In this document: piece after piece, positions 60,301-64,000 of the stretch
Position numbering within the stretch: position 1 is the first letter of the stretch
Layout: every line of letters begins with the position of its first letter
Source: Lytechinus pictus
Taxonomy: Eukaryota; Echinodermata; Echinoidea; Temnopleuroida; Toxopneustidae
Length of the DNA stretch: 64,000 nt
Direction of reading: 5' to 3'
NCBI RefSeq assembly: GCF_037042905.1
Contig: NC_087254.1
Span: 18,160,603-18,224,602 of the forward strand
The notes under the pieces: model-generated
Databases searched by the model: none
Seen by the model: only the letters and a program-made list of their open reading frames with translations
What the model was told of the DNA's origin: nothing
Program-made: the position numbers and the translations under genes

Positions 60301-60842
60301 ACATCCTTTACTTTTGAGGATTGATGATGAATGATGCAACAATTATTTCCGATGACTTTTCCCCACTTTTTATGATTTTTTTAAATTTATTTTTTGGCCT
60401 GTGTCGCTCGCGTTTTGCACGCGACGCATATAGAGCTTGTGGAATTTACGTGTGTCGCATGCGACGCGTGTGTTACTGGCGAGAACGTTGATGATCATGA
60501 TGATATGAAGGGCGGTTCAAGACTCCAAATGATGAAGAAGTATATGTCAAAGTATTTTAAAAAGACATCATCATGGAGTCCTCAAGACTAGATGCAGCAT
60601 GCACCCCCTTCCATTCTCAGTCTCAGATTCTCATCATTCCCATACACACTGCATGCTGCACTGCACTCTGCACTGTCAGTGTCATTGCACATGACATGCA
60701 CAGCTCAGCCATGTATTGTCAACAAATGAATAATTAATCCAACTCTAACTTCCAAGCAAGAAATAGTAAATGCAGCCATAATTACGGTACCTATTCTTTG
60801 ACCAACCGGCGAGGTGAATGGGTTCGATCGCATGAACGACAT
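30219..60842 (-). CDS. TOM1: TOM1 (target of Myb1-type VHS/GAT trafficking adaptor), 15 coding exons
   Basis: Fifteen GT-AG exons from 60842 down to 30219 join to 1962 nt (653 residues plus stop) with consistent phases throughout. The start [11 protein letters not shown] matches TOM1. The VHS domain covers about residues 15-150 ([44 protein letters not shown]). Next comes the conserved [13 protein letters not shown]. The GAT domain covers about 209-302 ([31 protein letters not shown]), then a clathrin-box-like LIDLG near 344-348. A proline/glycine repeat array follows, then [23 protein letters not shown] and the C-terminal MFAL. TOM1 is an endosomal adaptor that binds ubiquitin, Tollip, clathrin and myosin VI (family knowledge). 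The protein is longer than human TOM1 (492), mainly because of the repeat array and linker exons. Confidence 0.95.
30818..31060. mobile_element. MITE with ACTTACAAAGAGTTACAATTG left end, copy b
   Basis: Left TTACAAAGAGTTACAATTGA and right GATCACAACTCTTAGTAAGA are inverted; the right tip is GGGGCCCC. Related to 13340-13617. Confidence 0.6.
31461..31730 (-). mobile_element. tRNA-derived SINE, type 1, copy a
   Basis: On the minus strand it has an A-box-like GTGGACTAGTGGTTCTGACT and a damaged B box (GGTTCACATCC), then a body matching 50577-50854 and a tail AAAGCGCTATATAAATCCAG. It is a dispersed pol III-type repeat, not a working tRNA. Confidence 0.85.
32050..32180. mobile_element. Partial relative of the 42.4-kb palindromic MITE
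   Basis: It shares GCTACCATGGTAACATG, CAGCCAATCACAATCAAGGT and TTTCCATGGTAAT with 42413-42571 but lacks the far arm. Confidence 0.65.
32269..32341 (-). CDS. TOM1: TOM1 coding exon 14
   Basis: 73 nt, phase 0 in and phase 1 out; donor GTGAGT. It encodes [20 protein letters not shown], then ISST, a polar linker with no domain. Phase and splice sites support it. Confidence 0.85.
32791..33365. repeat. GAT/ATG trinucleotide array in TOM1 intron 13
   Basis: About 570 bp of imperfect GAT repeats with GTTGTT and GCTGCT interruptions. It ends about 20 bp from the exon 13 donor. The long open frames across it (poly-Asp, poly-Met and poly-Ile) are repeat artefacts. Confidence 0.95.
33384..33455 (-). 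CDS. TOM1: TOM1 coding exon 13
   Basis: 72 nt, phase 0 in and out. It encodes [12 protein letters not shown], then [12 protein letters not shown], matching MEDIEQWLSTD of human TOM1. The GAT microsatellite array of the following intron begins within 30 bp of its donor. Confidence 0.92.
35356..35379 (-). CDS. TOM1: TOM1 coding exon 12, 24-nt microexon
   Basis: Eight codons, YDAVVKGE, between a GTTCAG acceptor and a GTAAGA donor, phase 0 in and out. Because it is a multiple of three it could be skipped without a frameshift. Support comes from the splice signals and phase only, so it is less certain than its neighbours. Confidence 0.7.
36010..36362 (-). repeat. Dispersed repeat D, copy 1
   Basis: Its reverse complement aligns with 53405-53745. 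Shared stretches include GACGCGTCATTTCAATTACG, GAATACGCGGATGCTAGC-like sequence and TTGCCTGCTTAAGACTG. Family unknown. Confidence 0.75.
36371..37200 (+). mobile_element. Element with internal tandem repeats, family B, copy 2
   Basis: The same start as 17394 (GTGTCGCTAAGGCGAGCACA) is followed by about five units of some 150 bp ending CATGCTAGTATCATACACAC / TATGAGCCTAGGTTAAGTTA. The 3' GGACGG run and hairpin are missing. It stops about 45 bp from TOM1 exon 11. Confidence 0.7.
37247..37334 (-). CDS. TOM1: TOM1 coding exon 11
   Basis: 88 nt, phase 2 in and phase 0 out; donor GTGAGT. It encodes [20 protein letters not shown], then VQNRSLPPA. Its GSTYQD start echoes the GTTYQD end of exon 10. Confidence 0.9.
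38084..38222 (-). CDS. TOM1: TOM1 coding exon 10
   Basis: 139 nt, phase 1 in and phase 2 out. It encodes [20 protein letters not shown], then [31 protein letters not shown] matches EDEFDMFALTRG of human TOM1. Confidence 0.94.
38865..39285 (-). CDS. TOM1: TOM1 coding exon 9 (clathrin-box-like motif and 17-residue repeats)
   Basis: 421 nt, phase 0 in and phase 1 out; donor GTAAGT. It begins [10 protein letters not shown], then has [19 protein letters not shown] resembles a clathrin box. Four near-perfect 51-bp units follow, each encoding [17 protein letters not shown] or a variant, plus short [10 protein letters not shown] copies (about 38940-39205). The exon closes [10 protein letters not shown]. 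The array is in frame and is not part of vertebrate TOM1 as I know it. Confidence 0.93.
39972..40129 (-). CDS. TOM1: TOM1 coding exon 8 (GAT end)
   Basis: 158 nt, phase 1 in and phase 0 out. It encodes [20 protein letters not shown], then ERYRQSQAQ, closing the GAT domain, followed by a Pro/Ser linker. Confidence 0.95.
40492..40570 (-). CDS. TOM1: TOM1 coding exon 7 (GAT)
   Basis: 79 nt, phase 0 in and phase 1 out. It encodes [20 protein letters not shown], then THEEVT, the second GAT helix. Confidence 0.95.
42090..42246 (-). mobile_element. MITE family 1, copy c
   Basis: Ends GATAGTGTTTCATCAAC and CGTGAAACACTCCCC; interior GTCAGATCTGACAGCTTTCC and GGACTTGTCGGACGTTTTAT. It lies in TOM1 intron 6, 170 bp from the next MITE. 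Confidence 0.8.
42413..42570. mobile_element. Palindromic MITE abutting TOM1 exon 6
   Basis: Arms of about 70 bp: GGGCCCATTTCATAAAGGAC on the left and GTCTTTTATGAAACGGGCAC on the right, continuing through TTGCAACTGTTGTAACTTTG and CCATTATGGCAACTACCATG. The right tip is the GTGCCC donor of TOM1 exon 6. Confidence 0.88.
42571..42774 (-). CDS. TOM1: TOM1 coding exon 6 (Gln/Pro linker and GAT start)
   Basis: 204 nt, phase 0 in and out. It begins with a Pro/Val/Gln linker holding a QQQQ run, then [20 protein letters not shown] and MSEMLTE, the first GAT helix. Its donor GTGCCCG is the end of a palindromic MITE that starts at the exon boundary. Confidence 0.95.
43267..43476 (-). CDS. TOM1: TOM1 coding exon 5 (VHS end and linker)
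   Basis: 210 nt, phase 0 in and out. It encodes [40 protein letters not shown] and PIRTPQR, then a proline-containing linker ending PAPTRQ. Confidence 0.96.
43559..43772. mobile_element. MITE family 2, copy c
   Basis: Left GGGGGGTGTTTCACAAAGAT and right AATCTTTGTGAAACAACCCC are inverted. In TOM1 intron 4, about 80 bp from exon 5. Confidence 0.8.
44309..44431 (-). CDS. TOM1: TOM1 coding exon 4 (VHS)
   Basis: 123 nt, phase 0 in and out. It encodes [20 protein letters not shown], then [20 protein letters not shown], the core of the VHS superhelix. Confidence 0.96.
44528..44816 (+). repeat. Direct 113-bp duplication next to TOM1 exon 4
   Basis: 44528-44640 and 44703-44816 are nearly identical (GGCAAAACATTATTTGTTTT through GGGGATTTTCCAGGGCA), separated by 62 bp. 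Two similar open frames over them are by-products. Confidence 0.85.
45158..46288 (+). mobile_element. Element with about six tandem 165-bp units, family A, copy 1
   Basis: Start ACAAGTGGAATGCCTCTGGC; end CGGCGCCTATAGTCTCACTC then TGCTATGCAGGTGAGAC. The start and end share an inverted GTCTCACCTGCAT motif. Units contain CAGGATGTTCAGTGATACTT, TCATTGACCCTAAATGACCT and TTTGACCTTGATCATGTGAC. No coding capacity. In TOM1 intron 3. Confidence 0.75.
46740..46818 (-). CDS. TOM1: TOM1 coding exon 3 (VHS)
   Basis: 79 nt, phase 2 in and phase 0 out. It encodes [18 protein letters not shown], then KEVIFSLT, matching KDALRAVKKRIVGNK and the following helix of TOM1. Confidence 0.95.
47042..47463. mobile_element. 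422-bp element with CAGACCTGCCAACC ends and TAGTGT flanks
   Basis: Left CAGACCTGCCAACC and right GGTTGGCAGGTCTG are perfect inverted ends. TAGTGT occurs directly on both sides (47036-47041 and 47464-47469) as a target duplication. The interior includes AAAACGTACTAAATACG repeats. In TOM1 intron 2. Confidence 0.85.
48003..48366 (+). mobile_element. tRNA-derived SINE, type 2
   Basis: Head GTGGTGTAGTGGTTCTGACT with B box ATTCGAATCCC. The body differs from the type 1 SINE, but the tail is similar (AAAGCGCTTTATAAAAATTG). In TOM1 intron 2. It is not a functional tRNA gene. Confidence 0.8.
48453..48664. mobile_element. Palindromic MITE flanked by TA
   Basis: Arms of about 60 bp: TCTCAACATGAAATGATAAT on the left; GTCATTTCATGTTGAGA on the right; both contain AAAAAAGTGTGCCGGGCCA. 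TA lies on each side. Confidence 0.8.
49442..49526 (-). CDS. TOM1: TOM1 coding exon 2 (VHS)
   Basis: 85 nt, phase 1 in and phase 2 out; donor GTAAGT. It encodes [14 protein letters not shown], then [15 protein letters not shown], the first VHS helices. Confidence 0.95.
50577..50854 (+). mobile_element. tRNA-derived SINE, type 1, copy b
   Basis: A box TGGTCTAGTGG and intact B box GGTTCGAATCC, then a body shared with 31461-31730 and the tail AAAAAGCGCTACATATAAAT. It is inserted in a family A element. Confidence 0.9.
51412..52003. mobile_element. Palindromic TTAA-flanked MITE, family C, copy 2
   Basis: Inverted ends AGGACAAGTCCACCC / GAGTGGACTTGACCT, with TTAA on both sides (51408-51411 and 52004-52007). 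It matches 19289-19887. Removing it and one TTAA restores a join like that of the family A copy near 46200. Confidence 0.88.
52733..53316. mobile_element. Palindromic TTAA-flanked MITE, family E, copy 1
   Basis: Ends AGGAGAATGAAACCCTTG and GAGTTTCATTCTCCT, flanked by TTAA (52729-52732, 53317-53320). The arms run about 190 bp and include TTATGAGCATTTGAATATTG and CAATGCGACCAAGATCT. A truncated relative starts at 54201. Confidence 0.87.
53405..53745 (+). repeat. Dispersed repeat D, copy 2
   Basis: Inverted relative to 36010-36362; contains ATTGAAATGACGCGTCCCTG, TAGCTCTGCCTTATTGCCCG and CCCAGTCTTAAGCAGGCAAC. Confidence 0.75.
53832..54190 (+). mobile_element. Family A element, copy 3 (3' truncated)
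   Basis: Same start (ACAAGTGGAGCGCCTCTGGC) and a little over one tandem unit, with no GGCGCC end. It keeps the intact join ATACAATACTACGTTCATTG that marks the SINE insertion site of copy 2. Confidence 0.75.
54201..54335. mobile_element. Truncated family E MITE
   Basis: It begins AGGAAAATTAAACCTTTGAA after TTAA and keeps AGAAAGTTATGAGCATTTG. The second arm is missing; a different fold-back sequence begins at 54336. Confidence 0.65.
54336..54502. repeat. Fold-back sequence with AGCGATGC arms
   Basis: Left AGCGATGCCGTTTTGAAGAA and right CTCAAAACGCATCGCT are inverted. The arms continue through TTATTTCACCAATACTAAAA / TTTTAGTATTTGTGAAATAA with a loop near 54415. Confidence 0.8.
55100..58425 (+). 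repeat. Dimeric satellite array, A-B units of about 350 bp
   Basis: Two related monomers of roughly 170 bp alternate strictly. A contains ACCTTTCGTTACGGACTCCC and B contains ACCTTTCGCTATGACCTCTC; both share AATAGAAGTCACAAACATCT and CAGATTAATGAACGAT. About seven A and seven B monomers are visible (A at 55165, 55520, 55858, 56207, 56546, 56902, 58128). A TTAA element interrupts the array at 56961-57825. In TOM1 intron 1. Confidence 0.9.
56961..57825. mobile_element. 865-bp TTAA-flanked element inside the satellite
   Basis: Ends AGATCCAGACCGG and CCGGTCAGGGTCT are imperfect inverted copies, with TTAA on both sides (56957-56960, 57826-57829). Internal arms pair CCATAGGTTTGTACACA with TGTACACAAACCTATGG. 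Joining the flanks restores TTCTTAAATTTCTTACAACG, present intact at about 58174. No transposase is seen. Confidence 0.88.
58840..59008. mobile_element. One end of a TTAA-flanked element (AGGGGGAGTTCACCCTGAC tip)
   Basis: Read from the minus strand, it begins AGGGGGAGTTCACCCTGACA next to TTAA at 59009-59012. The other end was not found. A related fragment (TTCACCCTGAC, AAAATCCATCAAAGAT) lies near 62650-62760. Confidence 0.5.
59576..59632. repeat. Short palindrome
   Basis: ATCGATTAGAAATA(C)CTAAA pairs with TTTAGATATTTCTAATCGAT; about 50 bp in total. Confidence 0.75.
60505..60590. mobile_element. 85-bp derivative of the 21.3-kb element
   Basis: Left TTCAAGACTCCAAATGATGA and right ATCATCATGGAGTCCTCAAG match the two ends of 21278-22522 with the middle deleted. 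It lies 200 bp below TOM1 exon 1. Confidence 0.6.
60791..60842 (-). CDS. TOM1: TOM1 coding exon 1
   Basis: 52 nt from ATG at 60842, phase 1 out. It encodes [28 protein letters not shown] is the conserved TOM1 N-terminus, which decides the start. The donor is GTACCG. The intron that follows is about 11.3 kb. Confidence 0.9.
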
Positions 60843-61150
60843 GATGTTGTATGTATCTTCATTTAAAGATAAAGAATGGTCAAGGCTTGTCTTCAGACAC
60901 AGAAAACTTAAAATAGGTTAATTCGATGACTGTCTTCGTCTTGTGGTCCACAGGCACAGGCACAGCTGCTGAATACACTGTACTGCACTGTATGCACTGC
61001 ACTAGTGTAAGTATAAGCGGTATAACCCAACTGAAGTTGCCGTCTATTTTGTTGCGCCCATTGATTATGAGTAATATGCCATAAATAGATCACAGATTGG
61101 TAGATGTACGTTGCGAGCAGCGCTACGTTTTGTAGTTCATCCAACTTTTT
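60843..61150 (-). promoter_or_regulatory. Probable TOM1 5' UTR and promoter region
   Basis: Inferred only from its position upstream of the TOM1 ATG. It contains repeated CACTGCA/TGTACTGCA units near 60970-61005. No core promoter element is clear. Confidence 0.3.
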
Positions 61151-61494
61151 CCTCCTGATCATTTTTATCCCTGTCTCATCCCCGGTCTCATCTCCTTCCC
61201 TTCCCTTCAGCCATCTACCACCCCCCCCCCCCCCGCTTTTCTCTCTCTTTTTTTTGTGTGTGTTTCGGCACCCCTGGATCATGGATCGAGGTAGAACCTC
61301 CATGCCTGGATTGATCCGCCTAAACGAGCATCATCAAGCATCATCAGTTCAACATTATTATCATCATCATCAGCATCAGCATCAGCATCATCGATCATCA
61401 TCATCTCGCGGCGAAGTCAAGATGGGACGAGCGATCATCATCATCATCACCATGGCATGCACCAATCCACCATCATCATCATCATATGAATAAA

Positions 61495-62315
61495 AAAATA
61501 TTTCTTCCTTTCTTTCTTTCTTTCTTTCTATATAGTTGTGACCTGAAAGTTTTCTTTCTCTATCTTTGTTTTTCTTTCTTCAGCTTTCTTCGGGCTTTCT
61601 TTCTAGCTGTGACCTGAAAGTTTTCTTTCTCGATCTTTTTTCTTTCTTCTTTGAATTATTTCTTTCTTCCTTCCTTCCTTCCTTCATTCCTTCCTTCCTT
61701 CTTCCTTTCTTCCTTCCTTCCTTCCTTTCTTTTTTTCTTTCTTTCTTTCTTTCTTCCTTTCTTTTTCTTTCTTTCTTTCTTTCTTTCTTTAATTCTTTCT
61801 TTCTTTCTAGTTGTGACCTGAAAGTTTTCTTTCTTCAGTTTGAATTCTGTCTTCCTTCCTTCCTTCTTCCCTTTCTTTCTTTCTTTCTTTCTTTCTTCCT
61901 TCCTTCCTTCTTTCCTTCCTTCCTTCCTTCCTTCCTTCCTTCCTTCCTTCCTTCCTTCCTTCCTTCCTTCCTTCCTTCCTTCCTTCCTTCCTTCCTTCCT
62001 TCCTTCCTTCCTTCCTTCCTTCCTTCCTTCCTTCCTTCCTTCCTTCCTTCCTTCCTTCCTTCCTTCCTTCCTTCCTTCCTTCCTTCCTTCCTCCCTCCCT
62101 CCCTTCCTTCCTTCCTTAGTTTCTTTCTTTCTTTATTTCTTCAGGCTTTCTTCGGACTTTCTTTCTAGTTGTGACCTGAAAGTTTTCTTTCTCGATCTTT
62201 TTTTCTTTCTTCTTTGAATTCTTTCTTCCTTCCTCCCTTCCTTCCTTCCTTTCTTTCTTCCTTTCTTCAGGCTTTCTTTCTAGTTGTGACCTGATAGTTT
62301 TCCTTTCACGATCCT
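61495..62315 (+). repeat. TTCC/TTTC microsatellite array with a regularly recurring 25-bp motif
   Basis: About 800 bp of pyrimidine repeats, with nearly pure TTCC at 61909-62090. The motif CTAGTTGTGACCTGAAAGTT(TTC) recurs near 61533, 61605, 61808, 62165 and 62280. The Ser/Phe/Leu/Pro reading frames across it are artefacts. It lies upstream of TOM1. Confidence 0.93.
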
Positions 62316-62822
62316 CTCCCTTGTTTTAATGAGTATTTCAGTCGCCTACTTTTTTTCTTGCTATTCTCCTCGCCTTCCCTTTTCGTATCGTTAGAAATAG
62401 ATTTTGGTGCTTAAATTTTTTTTTTTACAGATCGGAAGTTTGGAATATCGAATTGTGATTGAAATGATTTTCCCCTGATTTTCACAAGAATTAAGCGGAA
62501 TTATTCCTTAATGGGGATCGAGCTTTAAAAGTTGATCCTGGAAAATGTTTGAAGAGAATAGATTTTGTCCGGAATATTTGCATTTATACGACTCGATCAT
62601 ATATCGGCCTGCTTCATGAGGATAAATATTTTCCATATTTGTTTAGATGGGAAATATTCACCCTGACTTTTAAAAATGGCAGAATAAAAACAAAACGCAA
62701 TGGTGAAGGTCTGAGAAAATCCATCAAAGATATTAAAAAGGTATTAGAAGATTATTTTCTTTTCAAAAGCAGCAGAAAACATCAAGAGTAAATAATGGTG
62801 AAGGTTTAAAGAAAATGTTTAC

Positions 62823-62901
62823 CTGTAGCGGCTAAGAAAGCAGGAATGCTTGTAAGTAAGAACCAGAGGACCGACTGCTTAAGGTCCTCTCCGAGGGACA
62901 T
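62823..62901 (-). CDS. Exon-like segment with ATG and hydrophobic N-terminus (possible alternative first exon)
   Basis: ATG at 62901 with ACC just before it; 26 codons encode MSLGEDLKQSVLWFLLTSIP, then AFLAAT, ending in phase 1 at a CAG/GTAAAC donor. The run VLWFLLTSIPAFLAA is hydrophobic enough for a signal peptide or membrane anchor. Phase 1 matches TOM1 exon 2, so splicing to 49526 would keep frame. It might equally begin an unrelated gene nested in TOM1 intron 1, or be chance. I do not recognise the family. Confidence 0.35.
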
Positions 62902-64000
62902 GGTAATAATGAAGATTAACAGGGGCGGATCCAGCTTTCGCCAGTGGGGGGGGGGGGGCGGAAAAAAATATTCACTCATATTTTCCCCGATCGGCCACGC
63001 TCAAAGTTGATTTGTTTGTTTCTTTGAAGGGGGTAGCCCTGCACTGAAACAAACGGTATCAAAATTAGGCTGGGCCGGAATTATAGCCTTCCAATTTATG
63101 TCAGTTTCTTTGAGAGACAAATCCTTCGGAACTTAATGATCAACCGTGGCCAGTTTTGGTTGTTTAAGCAAATTTCATAAATTATTAAATTGAACTTTAA
63201 TGCATGAGTGAGCACAAATTGCACTTTTTGGGGGCAGCCTTTCAACTTTATCATGTGGATCTCAGCAATGTGTTAATGGGAGTCGGGGGAATATAGGGGG
63301 TGAAGTAGGTTGATTGAATAAGGGTCAACGTTACAGAAAATTTAGCCTCCCCTCCCTCTCTCCCGCCCTCCCCTCCTGTTGAGAGACTGATTGCTATTGT
63401 CATGTACGCGTGAAGTCCAGAGCAGAATGTTGATTTAATCATGTTAATGATGAATTCTGAATTGAGGCATCAACTTTTTCCTATCAATCGATCATTTAAT
63501 CAACAATTTATCATGAATCAACTCATTCAATGTGATCAATCAAACATTCATTTTTTTCAATATTTTTTTTTCATAAATCATCATAATCAGTCAATTTTGG
63601 TAACCATTCAATAAAAAGAGAAAAAAAACTGACCATCAGCCACCGGTCACTTGGCAGTTAAGTTCTGAATCGGGCTACAATCCAGGAAGTGAGAGAGAAA
63701 TAGAGAGGTGGAGAGGGAGAGAGAGAAGAGAGAGAGAGGGGGGGGGAGAAGAAACCGGGGAAATGGATCGAGGTGGAGGGGAGTACATAATCAATTTAAC
63801 ATAACACCCCTAGCTTTGCAAGTTCCGAAGGACTAAGCTCTCAAAATAATTGTAAGGCAGCCAATTCCCGCCCAGCCTATATAGCCAAGCTTATAGTCTC
63901 TCAGGAGCTAGGAGAGAAGGGGGGGGGGGGTTAGAGATGGAGGGAGGGGTTGCTAAATGTTCTGTTGACCTTTATCCCATCAACGTACTTCACCTACTTA
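62902..64000. other. Distal end of the window without a recognised gene
   Basis: AT-rich sequence with G and GA runs (62946-62958, 63690-63745, 63918-63931). No exon, RNA gene or paired element ends were seen. Confidence 0.5.

Noticed and set aside
61566..62217. Long Ser/Phe/Leu/Pro reading frames (up to 200 codons)
   Set aside because: They are translations of the TTCC/TTTC microsatellite, with no splice sites or non-repeat sequence.
62549..62791. 80-codon plus-strand open frame
   Set aside because: Part of it (TTCACCCTGAC, AAAATCCATCAAAGAT) matches the end of the TTAA-flanked element at 58840-59008, so it is probably transposon-derived noise.

Overview
This is an intron-rich, AT-rich eukaryotic window dominated by repeats. 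An invertebrate deuterostome, most likely an echinoderm such as a sea urchin, fits best. The evidence is the protein similarity, the many short palindromic DNA elements and the tRNA-derived SINEs. The species cannot be fixed from sequence alone. I found no bacterial, viral or organellar genes. The long reading frames in the window are mostly repeat noise; the real genes were rebuilt from short exons with GT-AG splice sites and matching phase.

Two genes lie head to tail on the minus strand. The first (coding span 22758 down to 11153, 8 exon positions, 299 residues) encodes a penta-EF-hand calcium sensor of the peflin type. It has a Gly/Pro/Tyr-rich N-terminal region followed by five EF-hands. 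Its EF1 exon is present twice in tandem (17000-17127 and 16753-16880). Both copies are 128 nt, have the same phase and intact splice sites, and are about 71% identical in protein. Using both or neither breaks the frame, so this looks like a strictly mutually exclusive exon pair swapping the first calcium-binding hand. The second gene (coding span 60842 down to 30219, 15 exons, 653 residues) is a TOM1 orthologue: a VHS domain, a GAT domain, a clathrin-box-like motif, an in-frame 17-residue repeat array, a 24-nt microexon and the conserved C-terminal EFDKFL and MFAL motifs. Its first intron is about 11 kb. A further minus-strand exon-like segment at 62823-62901 could be an alternative first exon of TOM1 or the start of another gene. 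Both proteins act at membranes: peflin-type proteins in calcium-regulated ER export, TOM1 in endosomal sorting of ubiquitinated cargo. Nothing here shows that they work together.

Layout: 1-11152, sequence downstream of the peflin gene, with a diverged 1.1-kb duplication (1-1175 and 7500-8577) and several MITEs. 11153-22758, peflin gene. 22759-30218, intergenic, with a 1.4-kb repeat at 25.8-27.3 kb. 30219-60842, TOM1, whose introns hold a GAT microsatellite, two families of elements with internal tandem repeats, SINEs and TTAA-flanked MITEs. TOM1 intron 1 also holds a dimeric satellite (55.1-58.4 kb) interrupted by a TTAA-flanked element. 60843-64000, TOM1 upstream region with an 800-bp TTCC/TTTC array.

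Several nested insertions can be read directly because an uninterrupted copy of the target exists elsewhere in the window. One palindromic MITE abuts a TOM1 exon so tightly that it appears to supply the splice donor.
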